Below are positions 52,031-64,000 of a stretch of 64,000 bases of DNA, piece after piece. The stretch's first letter is position 1, and each line of letters begins with the position of its first letter. The notes beneath the pieces are model-generated. The model saw only the letters and a list, made by a program, of their open reading frames with translations, was not told where the DNA came from and ran no database searches. Origin of the DNA: Craterostigma plantagineum (Eukaryota > Streptophyta > Magnoliopsida > Lamiales > Linderniaceae); contig JAPQWV010000002.1 of assembly GCA_027422505.1 (NCBI GenBank), positions 28,250,501 through 28,314,500 of the forward strand. The letters run 5' to 3'. Made by a program: the position numbers and the translations under genes.

Positions 52031-53113
52031 ATGACTACCGTCACCACCTCACCACGCGCCTCACCCACCCATACCCCCGAAGACTCCTCCCCTCCGATCC
52101 CCACCGCCACGCTCGCCCTGCCCTCCCCCGCACCGAACTCCACGCGCCGCCTTCCTCCGCCGTGTTGGTCCCCAGAAGAGACCCTAGCCCTCATCCAAAC
52201 GTACCGCGACAAATGGTACTCCCTCCGCCGCGGAAATCTGAGGGCCAACCACTGGCAGGACGTCGCCGACGAGATCGCGGCCAAGTGCCCCGTCGCGACG
52301 CCCAAGACCGCCGTGCAGTGCCGCCACAAGATGGAGAAGCTGAGGAAGCGCTACCGTGCTGAGATCCAGCGCGCCGCCAACCATGGTGGTCTGAGGCGGT
52401 ACAATTCGCCGTGGGCCCACTTCAATTTGATGAACGAGATGGAAAAGGGACCTGAGATCATCAACAAAAGCATCAACCCACCTACGCCGCCGTCGTCCTC
52501 CGACGAGGATGACGAAGAAGATGAACACGATCGAAGGAGCAGCGTCAAGAGGATCAACGATCTGTACAATAAAAGTACGAATCAGGTCAATAACCACAGC
52601 ATACCGACTGGGTTTCGGATTAAAATACCGGGTCTAGTCAATCCATCTCCTCCCTTGGGTCAATTTGATGGGATTAATGGTGGGATGAGCCGAAACCCTA
52701 ACCTTTACCCCAACAACCCATACGCTAACCCTAATTTCAACCCAAATCAATCAAGATTTGGGGGTTTTGGTATGAATGGTGCCGCGGGTCCCAGCAAGAT
52801 CCCTAGCGAAGGGGTTTTGGGGAAGAAGGTGGTTGGTGATGTTCCAAAGAAAAGAAAGGTTGCCAATGGTGGTGTAGTGAATGATTTTGTAGCAGCTGTA
52901 AAAGCCTTGGGAGAAGGATTTATGAGGATCGAAAAGGCAAAAATGGACATCGTTAGGCATGTTGAGGAGATGAGAATGGAGATGGAGTTGAAGAGGACGG
53001 AGATGGTGCTCGATTCCCAGCATAGGATCGTCGAGGAATTTGCAAAGGCCGTAAGTGGGAGGAAGAGGAAAAAGGGGAAGGCACCACCAACAACAAATCA
53101 TTCAGACCAGTGA
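52031..53113 (+). CDS. Trihelix transcription factor (ASIL/SIP1-type)
   Basis: A single-exon 360-aa predicted nuclear DNA-binding protein. A Ser/Pro/Thr-rich N-terminus is followed by the trihelix (GT) domain at about 44-115: PPPCWSPEETLALIQTYRDK, then NHWQDVADEIA and TAVQCRHKMEKLRKRYRAE, with the three family tryptophans at 46, 62 and 75. An acidic stretch SSSDEDDEEDEHD follows. The middle is Asn/Pro/Gly-rich. The C-terminal half has KKRK basic runs and a long charged helix (ALGEGFMRIEKAKMDIVRHV onward) that fits the conserved C-terminal coiled coil. Members of this clade (ASIL1/2) repress embryonic genes in seedlings; that role here is inference. The ATG at 52031 gives an MTTVTTSP start. 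The leader is pyrimidine- and GC-rich against the AT-rich flanks. Confidence 0.92.
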   Translation: MTTVTTSPRASPTHTPEDSSPPIPTATLALPSPAPNSTRRLPPPCWSPEETLALIQTYRDKWYSLRRGNLRANHWQDVADEIAAKCPVATPKTAVQCRHKMEKLRKRYRAEIQRAANHGGLRRYNSPWAHFNLMNEMEKGPEIINKSINPPTPPSSSDEDDEEDEHDRRSSVKRINDLYNKSTNQVNNHSIPTGFRIKIPGLVNPSPPLGQFDGINGGMSRNPNLYPNNPYANPNFNPNQSRFGGFGMNGAAGPSKIPSEGVLGKKVVGDVPKKRKVANGGVVNDFVAAVKALGEGFMRIEKAKMDIVRHVEEMRMEMELKRTEMVLDSQHRIVEEFAKAVSGRKRKKGKAPPTTNHSDQ

Positions 53114-53501
53114 AGGAGGTTCGGTAAAATCTTGTGTTTGTGCCTTCCTCAAGCTTTGTGGAAGAAGTTGAATAATGATTGTGTATTGCTCTGCGAGATC
53201 AGATTTGACTGTGTGTTTTCATCATATGCTCTGAAATAGGTGTTTCCCAGTCTTAGCTTTGTTCGTTTGATGTTAGTTTTTATCTTGTTGGATGTCTATA
53301 TCGATGCTACGCCCTATCATTCATGTCCAAATCTTGTTTGCTTTGTGTTGTGCCTGAGAAGCTCATCTTCAGATAAGAACGTGTTTGTTTCTGTATGAAT
53401 GTAGCGTTCATTGTAAATAGCTATCGATGTAGTATTACACCAGACTCCTAAGCTCAGCCTATACACTACACTTCATCCCTTTGTCTTTGTTTATTGCATT
53501 C

Positions 53502-54089
53502 TTTTATTTCAAACGAAAGCTTGCTATCTCATTTCACCGAAAGGTTTTTTACAACGGCTAAACAGCCATGAGGGGTCTCATTGGTAACATATAAAGACCA
53601 ATAGAGACGAAGGCTCACATACGAGCACTGATGAAATACAAACAATTGACCAACCAAAAGAAAGAAAATGTAATGACAAAACAAAAAGCAACAGCATCAA
53701 GGATCAAAACACAATTCAAAGCCAATTGTTGCTAAAGACACCAACAAGTCCAAGACACCACCAGATAACCACTAGATTAGAATCCCTTCTGCTAGTTGTC
53801 ATTCTTCGCCAAGCCGTTGAAACAAAAAAATGCTTGACGTAGACTGAGAACTGCGGCAAATTATGAACTAATCCTCCACGGAAGACCCTACACAACCTGC
53901 TATCGCACAAGCCAAGAGCAAAACCAAATATATCGATCAACAAACAGCCAAAAACTCAGTCCACTCTGCAACAGCTTGCCTAACCGTACATGTTTTGATT
54001 TCCTCTCTCCGTTGAAAATCCATAAGTTCCTTGTTTTCTTCCACAACATCCATAGGATGTACACCGAGAGTTGAATCGAATCAATAAAG
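53502..54089 (-). mobile_element. Retroposon insertion with 17-bp target duplication
   Basis: CTTTGTTTATTGCATTC occurs at 53485-53501 and again at 54090-54106, bracketing 588 bp. A long perfect duplication of this size is typical of LINE or SINE insertion. A minus-strand frame (53943-53716) has no clear domain. A poly-A tail is not obvious. It lies about 390 bp past the trihelix stop, probably in or just beyond its 3' UTR. Confidence 0.75.
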
Positions 54090-54106
54090 CTTTGTTTATT
54101 GCATTC

Positions 54107-55229
54107 ACCATTAGATTTTTATTTTTTTACTCATTGCGATGAGTGCTTTGATGTTTTTCTGATGTTAAACTTACAAGGAGCATTATGTGTGGCTTCTTAG
54201 CCATATTGCAAATGTTTTATTATGAATCAAATGACTTTTGGTTGAAAAAAAAAAGAAATACCTCTCTATAGTTGTATAAGATGAGGTGATAAAGAGAATG
54301 GGGTGGCTATAAACTGCCCAATTTGGTCTGTCTATTTAATAATTATAATTTACACGTTTATCCTTAATTGTTATATTATTTTTATCCTTGATATTTTCAT
54401 TATTACAAATTTATCCGTAAGTTATTTATTTTTAAATTACTTTATTTGCACACACATTGGTGTGCTAAACATACTAGTTTTTATAATTGTATAAAATAAG
54501 ATAAGATGTTAAATATATATATATATATAATAAGATAAGATGTATGGAAATTCAAACAAGAATTGTATTTTACGTGTAACACACCCCATCCAACGGTCAG
54601 TTATCTCCACTTTCCGTTTTTTAAATTTCGAATTTTAAATCCGTTATTCGAAATCATTTCTCAGTTTTATTAGTTGTTCAGAGGTGCTATGCTAATGCTA
54701 GTACTAATATATATTATCATTTTGTATATTTTACCGACAACGATAAAGATATCAGCGAATAATAGGCTCGAAATCAATGTTGTTCTTTCATTCCTTGTTA
54801 ATTTATCAAGTTTAAAGATATATGAAGCAATTAAAGTCTTCGGTACAAAATATCAAGGTAGAAACATTTGTACGTTATTTTTAATAATATGTTCCATCGG
54901 TTGTAACGGTATTATAACAGCAGTTCTATTTTATAAGACTTGAAAATCAAATCCGGCAAATGATTGATTTCTTACATACAATAATCAAATAAAAATTGAT
55001 ATCAGTTTTATTTTTAAATAAATCGCTATTATTAATTTTTTTTATTACTTACATCTGTTTGAAATAAATCGGACAAACTTCAAAACTCGGTAGTCGTAGC
55101 GTTGAGTCCAAAGAAATTCTCCCGTCTCACTTCTGAACCCTAATATCCTCTAAAACTTTCATTGTCCGTTCTCAGCGTCAGATCCATTGTTGAACACATC
55201 AATATTCCCCTGAGCTTCGTTGTTGAAGA
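54107..55229. other. Intergenic DNA between trihelix and DRP1 genes
   Basis: AT-rich. A hydrophobic 89-codon plus frame at 54674-54943 is not recognised and is likely chance. The last ~100 bp before 55230 is the DRP1 leader. Confidence 0.5.
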
Positions 55230-56964
55230 ATGGCGACAATGGAGAGCTTAATCGGCCTAGTGAACAGAATACAGAGAGCATGTACAGCTCTTGGAGACTA
55301 CGGCGGTGGGGACCAGGCGTTTTCTTCTCTATGGGACGCTCTGCCGTCCGTCGCCGTCGTCGGCGGTCAGGTCGGCGTTTTTTTCCCTTTTCGTTTTACG
55401 TTAGCTCTGTTTTTTCATGTTATTTAGTTGACATAGATGTTAGTTAGGGAGAGTGAGGAGTGATTGTTTTCTTTGGGAGAATTAACAGATCTAAGGAACG
55501 ATTATTATCGCCATTGATCTTCTTGTCAAGTAGAAAATAACCAATTTAGCTTTAGCATTGAAATGCAGGTAAGGTTATTGCGAGTTTCTGTTTCTTTTCT
55601 TCTGTCGAACTTAGTTTTGCTACTTTGTGAATATAACTGTGCTAATTTGGCTGTTTGTTGAGTGCAGAGCTCAGGGAAGTCATCGGTGCTTGAGAGCATA
55701 GTGGGCCGTGATTTTCTACCCCGAGGCTCTGGTTAGTAATTTTTCACTATATTCGTACGAAATAATTCAAATTTAATTATTCTATGTAAAGGGGGCGTGC
55801 TCGGAAATGGCTAATTCTTTTCTTTTTCTGTGTTTCTGTGTAATATGTGGCTCAGGCATCGTTACGAGGCGGCCTTTGGTGTTACAACTGCAGAAAACAG
55901 AAGATGGGTTGCAGGAGTATGCAGAGTTTGGACATCTACCAAGGAGGCGCTTCACTGATTTTGGTAGGTCTGAAAGTTGATAGTTCCTTCAATGGAATGA
56001 GTCATAGGTCTTAATCGTATTCAAAAACCAAACTTTGATTTGGCTGAGCTAAAACGATTTACGTAAAATCGAGTACTTCCTACCTATTGGCCCATCATGT
56101 TAGAGCGAAAGTTTTCCTCGATGAACTATGAACTGTTTGAATATGTGACCTGAAAATGTTTTGTTTTGTAGACCACTGAAGCATTTTTGTACTTTGATGC
56201 AGCTTTGGTTCGTAAGGAAATTCAGGATGAAACGGATAGGATCACCGGGAAAACGAAACAGATATCTCCTGTGCCAATTCACTTAAGTATCTATTCACCC
56301 AACGGTAGGACATTTCTTCTTAATCAATCGATAAAGGATTGCGTTAGCCGCTGAAAAAAATGAATTCCCATATTTACGAATTTGGGTTTCTCCTGCAGTT
56401 GTCAATCTAACTCTCATTGATCTTCCCGGTTTAACAAAAGTTGCAGTTGGTAAGTAATATTCACTTTCAAGACTTGTGGATTATCATCAGTTCATATGCT
56501 CGGTAGACAACGATTTTTTTTTTTTTAATTTTTGCAGAGGGGCAGCCAGAAAACATTGTCCTGGAAATTGAAAATATGGTTCGCTCATATGTTGAAAAGG
56601 TAAAATTACTAACTTTCATATACCATACTTTATTTTCTGTAAGTTACATTCGAATAATCATTTGCACATCCATGTGACGATGGTGTGCCGCACGACGACA
56701 GCCAAACTGCATTATTCTGGCAATATCTCCAGCAAATCAGGACATTGCTACATCAGACGCTATTAAACTTGCAAGAGAAGTTGATTCAGCTGGTAAGTAC
56801 TTGCGGAAAATCATTTTTTCACAAATTCAGGTCTTTATTGAGTCAGATGATGACATCATGAATTGCGCTATTCCTTTTCTCTTTTCCAATTCAAACAGGC
56901 GATCGCACATTCGGGGTCCTTACAAAATTGGATCTTATGGACAAAGGAACCAATGCGCTGGACG

Positions 56965-57011
<47 letters not shown>

Positions 57012-59133
57012 TATTTTTTCATGATGTGAAGCAGCAAGTGATTCTATCAATATTTTATCTTATAATCAATAGGTTTTAGAAGGAAGAGCATACCGTTTAC
57101 AACATCCCTGGGTCGGTATAGTGAACCGTTCTCAAGCCGATATAAACAAAAATGTTGATATGATTGCTGCTAGGAGAAAAGAGCGTGAATATTTTGCTAC
57201 GAGTGCCGACTATGGACACTTGGCAAATAAAATGGGTTCTGAATATCTTGCAAAGCTTCTCTCCATGGTACGTAATTATACGCACGCTCTCCTAGCATAG
57301 ATCACCACTCCTGACTTAGAGTTTGAATTCTCTGTTCACGCTAATGTTTCTTTTTTCTTTTCAGCACTTGGAATCTGTAATTAAAGCAAGAATACCGAGC
57401 ATTACGTCACTTATTAATAAAAGCATTGACGAACTTGAATCTGAGCTGGACCATCTAGGGAGGCCAATCGCAATTGATGCTGGGGTGAGTTTGTTCTTCA
57501 CCAGTGACTAACAGACCCGAATTATTATATCAATCATTATTTTTTTTTTGTCCAACACTGTTCTTTCAGGCTCAATTATACACGATCTTGGAACTCTGTC
57601 GTGCTTTTGACAAGATATTCAAGGAGCATCTCGACGGAGGGTAGTCTTATGCTGCATATATTACGATAATATATGACTTTCTATCTATGATAGTGGGATA
57701 TATCAATCAAACAACATGTGAATAAAACTCAATTTTAAGTATTCTTATGGTTATTTTTGGCTGAAATTTTGCTTAATAAATTTGCTCAGGCGGCCCGGCG
57801 GAGATAGAATCTACGGAGTTTTCGACAATCAGCTTCCATCTGCTTTGAGAAAACTCCCATTCGACCGCCACTTCTCCGTTCAAAACGTGAGGAAAATCGT
57901 TTCAGAAGCTGATGGTTATCAGCCACACTTGATCGCCCCCGAACAAGGTTATCGTAGGCTTATCGAGGGCTCACTAAATTACTTCAGGGGCCCTGCTGAA
58001 GCTTCTGTGGATGCTGTAAGTAATTTAGTTGTTATCATTTGTTGGCTTAAATATTTTTTTTTGGCCCCGTAGTTTAGTGGGAGGGACAACACTCTATAGG
58101 GATAATAACTTTGAAAGTTAAGCAATTTAAGGACATTATACACCGGAACTCTTGATTTTCCTTAAATACTAGGGTTCTGGCATATAATTTGGATTCCGCC
58201 AAATTTAGTAGGTGCATTATCCGGATAATAATTTTCAAACTTAAGCAATTTTTGGGACGAATTCTAGGGTTCCGGGGTGTTTATGTCACTAAATTGCTTA
58301 ATTTTCAAAGTTGTCCGCATATGTCATCCTTGAATTCTTTGTCAGCCAGCCCTGAAGTGTATCCGTTAAACCTCTTCTTTTTTGTGTATAGGTTCATTTC
58401 GTCTTGAAGGAACTTGTAAGAAAGTCGATGTCCGAGTGCCAGGTGATTTGACATATAAAAAATCCTTCATTACATGCGAATAGCTTCATCTCATAACTCA
58501 CTGGCGTTGAAATTTGGTGGGTGAATAATTTAGGAGCTGAGACGATTCCCGTCCCTTCAATCAACCATAGCCTTAGCAGCGAACGAATCCCTGGAGAGGT
58601 TCCGAGAAGAGGGCAAGAAAACTGTCGTTCGATTGGTCGAAATGGAATCTTCGTACCTGACCGTCGATTTCTTCCGTAAGCTTCCTCAGGAAATAGAGAA
58701 CAAGGCCGCTGTCGGAAACCCTCGGGAGAACTCGCCAGCTGTCAGCAGCGCAGAGGCGCACTTCAGAAGGATTGGGTCGAACGTGTCGTCGTATATCAAC
58801 ATGGTTTCGGAGACTTTGAGGCGTTCGATTCCCAAAGCTGTGGTTTATTGTCAGGTGAAAGAGGCCAAGCAGAATTTGCTCAACTACTTCTACACTCAGA
58901 TTGGGAAGAAAGAGGTAGTAATAATTAATAATGATCATCATAGTATCATATAAGTCTTCTTACATTCGACGTTATAATAACAAGGTGTGTTATTGTAATT
59001 ATAGGGTAAGCAATTATCTGAGTTATTGGATGAAGACCCTGCGTTAATGGAGAGGAGGCAACAGTGTGCTAAGAGGCTTGAGCTCTACAAGAAAGCGAGG
59101 GACGAGATTGATTCTGTTGCATGGATTCGTTAA
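55230..59133 (+). CDS. DRP1C: Dynamin-related protein 1C-like GTPase, 15 exons
   Basis: Large GTPase that assembles at the cell plate and clathrin-coated pits to pinch membranes. Exons: 55230-55370, 55668-55731, 55856-55963, 56203-56304, 56399-56449, 56538-56599, 56702-56792, 56899-56963, 57073-57267, 57365-57484, 57570-57640, 57790-58015, 58392-58442, 58534-58914, 59005-59133; 618 aa, all phases agree. The GTPase domain has the P-loop GGQSSGKSS (45-53), switch I TRRP, DLPG (146-149) and TKLD (215-218). The middle domain includes [14 protein letters not shown], and a GTPase effector domain covers about 520-610, ending [14 protein letters not shown]. There is no PH or proline-rich domain, as in plant DRP1. 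The start [17 protein letters not shown] matches the 1C subtype. Length fits the family (about 610 aa). Intron 8 begins with a CT microsatellite and intron 12 holds a foldback MITE. Confidence 0.97.
56968..57003 (+). repeat. (CT)n microsatellite in DRP1 intron 8
   Basis: A CT run that begins four bases after the GTAA donor of exon 8. Confidence 0.95.
58060..58340. mobile_element. Foldback MITE-like repeat in DRP1 intron 12
   Basis: ACTTTGAAAGTTAAGCAATTTA near 58110 pairs with AAATTGCTTAATTTTCAAAG near 58295. The wording GGGACAACACTCTATAGGGA and CCGTAGTTTAGTGGG resembles the foldback MITEs at 40067 and 45641, so they may be distant relatives. It expands the otherwise short intron. Confidence 0.5.
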
Positions 59134-60149
59134 GATTTTTTTTTCCCAATGGAATCGTTAAGATTTGTAAGATAATTTTATAATACGATGATGATATATT
59201 ATTTTTATATTGATTGTGATATATATACCTTGATGGATATGATTGTTGCTTCCACTGTCGTAGTATTTATGATATGTATTTTTTGTTGATTTTCTAAGAT
59301 TGATCCTCGATATGTTGGTCAACGAGCTTTTTGAAGTCAACGAGAAAATGTAGCCGCCCACGTCTTTTAACAACGATAATTTGGAAATACCACGATATGT
59401 CCTTGGTTAAAAGACATGTGGGCTACATTTTTTTTAAAATTAAGTATCCATTACCTCGATAATTTTTTTTTTCAGGAGGCATACTAACACAATCACATTT
59501 GACATTTTTGAAAGTTTAAACAACAACTATTAAGTTATTTTACATAGTCTTTTCAAGAGGCATACATGATTACGATGTAATTTTGTTGACCTATCTTTTA
59601 AATAAAAAATCGTGGGGATCGAATATGTTATATCAATTTTGCACATATCATGTAAATAAAGAAAACTGATTCTTAATGTTTGTACTCAAAATTTTAAATG
59701 TGTCGTTTTGGTTCCCAAACTTTGCAAATGGTTCCCCTTTGGTTCGTTTACCTGTTCTTTAGGCCAAAGGACAAAAAATGTCAAGTTTTGCAAAGTTCAT
59801 GAATCAAAACGACACATTTAAAAATTAGGCCGACTTGTGTGTGCGCGACCCGCCACGTAATTCGAAGTATCCTAGGAAATAGACGTTCGTAAAACCTCAA
59901 GCACAAACGTGAGGGAGCGAATATGTTGTAAGAAAATTGTGCTTGCACAATCTTCGAACCACTTCATCTTTGTCCGAATCTACTCTTACCAGTCCATATA
60001 ACAACAATCTTAAAAAGAATCGTTACGATATCGGACAACCACATCTCAAACCCAAATGAATACAACAACGCGATTCACACCAATGCCGTGCCTGTAGTGA
60101 TGAGACCGAGCGTACTGGTCAGCCACTTGGAGAAGCCCGAGAATTATGC
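59134..60149. other. Intergenic DNA with two small inverted repeats
   Basis: GTAGCC..CCACGTCTTTTAA (59350-59369) pairs with TTAAAAGACATGTGGGCTAC (59407-59426). AAATGTGTCGTTTTGGTTC (59696-59714) pairs with GAATCAAAACGACACATTT (59801-59819). These are probably small MITE remnants. No gene is seen. Confidence 0.5.
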
Positions 60150-60510
60150 GGGACTGCCTCCACGTTCAAGATGTGGCAGCAGATGATGCTCTTCTACCTC
60201 ACCACACTGAACCTAGCCAACTACCTGAAAGATTTTGAGCCAAAGGTAGACGAAGGTGAGGCGAATGTCGAGCTCGTAAATGTGTTGACGCATGAAAGAA
60301 CTTTGACTTCCTATGCCGCAATTCATCCTAAATGCCCTAAGCGATACTCTGTACAATGTGTATGGAGCAGTCGTTATGGCTAAGAAATTGTGGGAATCGT
60401 TGGATCGAAATATATAACTGAGGAGGCCGGCATAAAGAAGTTCAACGTAGTGGAGCATGGCTCTAAGAATGCGGGGTGCATTCCCTGCAAGGAAGAAGGG
60501 AGACATACGA
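60150..60510 (+). pseudogene. Copia gag fragment
   Basis: Plus-strand translation reads MWQQMMLFYLTTLNLANYLK, then after a frameshift [20 protein letters not shown], the core of copia gag. Stops follow. No LTR, protease or RT is seen nearby. Confidence 0.7.
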
Positions 60511-61099
60511 GTATTTAGACTCAGAACCTCAATAAATAAATCGTGTCCCTTGCATTACATCATACATATCTATGCATTTGAAGTCGAGTATTTTCCACTT
60601 GGTTTAAAACCAAAATAAATCGTGTTCGTTAAAATGCTTCAACCAAATCGTTTTTAAATTGCATAGTTTTTTCAATGTTTTTAAAAGACCCACGAACTGA
60701 TTTTATGAAACTTAAGTCGAGTGTTTTCCACTTGGTTTAAAACCAAAACTCGTTTAATCTCTCAATGCTCAATTATTTTCAAGAGAAGAGTTATTGCAAC
60801 TCAAGTATTTTTAAAAGTTTTAAAATTGTTTATTCACCCCTCTAAACACGTAAATCGATCCTAACAGTATAGATAAAAGATTATAGATATTTGATTTTGT
60901 TGCTTCGAATACAATCAGAGTGCCTTATTTTAAATTCCGCAATTAGTTCTCCACTTTTGGGAAATAAAACGACAGGTCTATGAAAATGTTATATATGATT
61001 TTCAAGCGAGTAAAACGTGTACACCAAACGACTTCATTTGTAATTTAGCTGTTTTCTTTTTCCTTTGTTATTAGGAGTAGATTTTAGGGACAATTTGAT
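60511..61099. other. Intergenic DNA
   Basis: It contains an imperfect direct repeat: GTCGAGTATTTTCCACTTGG near 60582 and GTCGAGTGTTTTCCACTTGG near 60717, each followed by TTTAAAACCAAA. This may be a degraded LTR or other retroelement tail. No gene is seen. Confidence 0.4.
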
Positions 61100-61490
61100 G
61101 TCAGGCCCCAACATAAGGCCCCAACATAATTTTTATTTAGGTTTCAGACCCCTATCAGAAAATTTTTAGTTTTAAGTACTCGATACACTTAAGTGTTTTT
61201 CAGTACCACTTCATGGACCTGTAGTACCACTTCATGGACCTGCAGTACCACTTCATGGTTCTGCAGTACCAATTCTTCGTTATGCAGTACCACTTCATCG
61301 TTCAGCAGTACCACTTCATTACTCTGTAATAACACAAACGATAGTCCGAGACCTGTTCATATACCTTGTATAACACTTGCGTAAATTTTAGGTCATTATC
61401 TCTAAATTTTACAAACATCGGGTGCTTAACCCTAAAAATTTTCTGATAAGACCTGAAACCTAACTAAAACAACTTTCGATGCCTGAAACT
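61100..61490. mobile_element. MITE with internal minisatellite, copy 3
   Basis: The best preserved copy. The left end GTTTCAGACCCCTATCAGAA and the complement of the right end (GTTTCAGGTCTTATCAGAAA) continue into AATTTTTAG on both sides, a TIR of at least 35 bp. The centre (61200-61325) has six units of AGTACCACTTCATGGACCTG or close variants. Confidence 0.75.
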
Positions 61491-61520
61491 TAATTAGCAC
61501 ACGGACTCCTTCCGTACACT

Positions 61521-61524
<4 letters not shown>

Positions 61525-61557
<33 letters not shown>
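61525..61557 (+). repeat. (TA)n microsatellite
   Basis: A pure TA run of about 33 bp. Stowaway-like CGGAGGGAGTA follows near 61588, so a truncated MITE may enclose it. Confidence 0.85.
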
Positions 61558-61565
<8 letters not shown>

Positions 61566-61599
61566 ATGTATTGGCAATACAGACACGGAGGGAGTAACG

Positions 61600-62268
61600 T
61601 CTTCAAATCAAAGTCACAACCCTTTTAGCAGTATTCTAAGATCTCCTCAGGTTTCCATCCCATTTTGAGCTTTTCTGGAATCATTTTATGGATTATGTTG
61701 TAATTGTCTTTGACGTGATATGCTCTCTAGTACAGCTAACGGTTTTTGATTGATTGATTGATGAGATCAATACTTGATGCCAGTCATTGTCGGGATTGAT
61801 CGCTAACAATTGTTTATTATTTCATGTTTCATTTGATCTGAATTTCTATTGGCATAAAGATCTCTTTGTTTTTGTCGATGTGGACAAATCAGATCTTTGT
61901 TTTGAGCTTGGCATTGTGACGATTATGATTCAATTTTTATTTGATCTCGTTGGTGCGTGATCCAGCTGAAAATGTAAGATCTCTGTTTTTCGATCTATCG
62001 ATTAAGTGGAGTTGGACATTTTCTAGAAAAAAATTGGGTTTTCATGGGGTTTGTTTGTCGTAATTGGTCATCTTATATAATTTTCTTGGTTTTACGGACT
62101 GAATGTTTTTGGAATTTCTGATGTGTCAGTAGATCGATCCTCGAGCTTTTCATTTGTTTATTTTCATTTTCCGTCGAATTTAAATTGATGGTTATTCCAA
62201 GATTTTAAGGAAAATCTTCCCTCTATCTCTTAATGTACAATATTTCAGATCTACTAAGTTGCTCCATC
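61600..62268 (+). other. Promoter and 5' leader of the UMP-CMP kinase gene
   Basis: No coding sequence. Probably contains the promoter and untranslated leader, possibly with a leader intron given the T-rich tract ending TATTTCAG at 62247. Confidence 0.45.
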
Positions 62269-63945
<1,677 letters not shown>

Positions 63946-64000
63946 GTACTACTACTACTACTACTCTCTCTCCCTCTCTCCCTCTCTCTCCCTCCCTCTC
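63946..64000 (+). repeat. (CTA)n and CTCC-rich microsatellite in UMP kinase intron 6
   Basis: The donor GTACTACTACTACTACTACT is itself part of the CTA run, followed by CTCTC/CCTC repeats to the window end. Confidence 0.9.

Noticed and set aside
54674..54943. Hydrophobic 89-codon open frame
   Set aside because: AT-rich sequence gives Ile/Leu-rich frames by chance; no family, no upstream context.
61193..61384. Open frame encoding repeated CSTTSW peptides
   Set aside because: Translation of the MITE minisatellite; the other two copies do not keep the frame.

Overview
This window is nuclear DNA from a flowering plant, most likely a eudicot. The evidence is AT-rich intergenic sequence, short GT-AG introns, plant-only gene families (HD-Zip II, MYB-CC, R2R3-MYB, trihelix, arabinogalactan peptide, DRP1), and plant transposon lineages (Athila Ty3, Ty1/copia, CACTA, hAT, Stowaway). 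All coordinates and exon models were read by eye from splice signals and reading frames; nothing was aligned by software.

Layout. An HD-Zip class II transcription factor lies at 3915-5192 (+, 4 exons). From 6.2 to 10.2 kb is a scrambled graveyard of Ty3 fragments in both orientations. A MYB-CC (GARP) transcription factor occupies 10738-12829 (-, 7 exons), with a Stowaway MITE and a SINE in its third intron. From 14.1 to 34.3 kb is a four-layer nest: an old copia remnant holds a copia element (14691-34157), whose RT region holds an Athila-type Ty3 element (17178-32811), which holds a non-autonomous CACTA element (23828-25319). The three datable insertions have readable terminal motifs and target-site duplications. 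LTR divergence, counted by eye, agrees with the nesting order.

A small arabinogalactan-peptide gene sits at 35395-35589 (-). It is followed by a head-to-tail tandem segmental duplication (copy A 36411-43540, copy B 43541-49063). Each copy carries an R2R3-MYB gene, a MITE, a SINE, a copia RNase H fragment between inverted repeats, and an unidentified ORF. Copy A later received a hAT element (36797-37864); copy B keeps the empty site. Copy B's MYB is broken by a 241-bp hAT-like MITE inside exon 1 and by a 1-bp change at the exon 1 donor.

The right end is gene-dense: a single-exon trihelix factor (52031-53113, +) with a retroposon insertion downstream, a DRP1C-like dynamin (55230-59133, +, 15 exons), and the 5' six exons of a UMP-CMP kinase (62269-63945, +) that runs off the window.

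The genes do not form a pathway; they are independent housekeeping and regulatory loci separated by mobile DNA. The most distinctive material is the nested transposon stack, arrays of a CACGGCCGTG palindrome in the Athila LTRs and interior, a small antisense ORF with its own TATA box inside Athila, the duplicated MYB locus with its sequence of dateable insertions, and a MITE family with an internal ~21-bp minisatellite (three copies).
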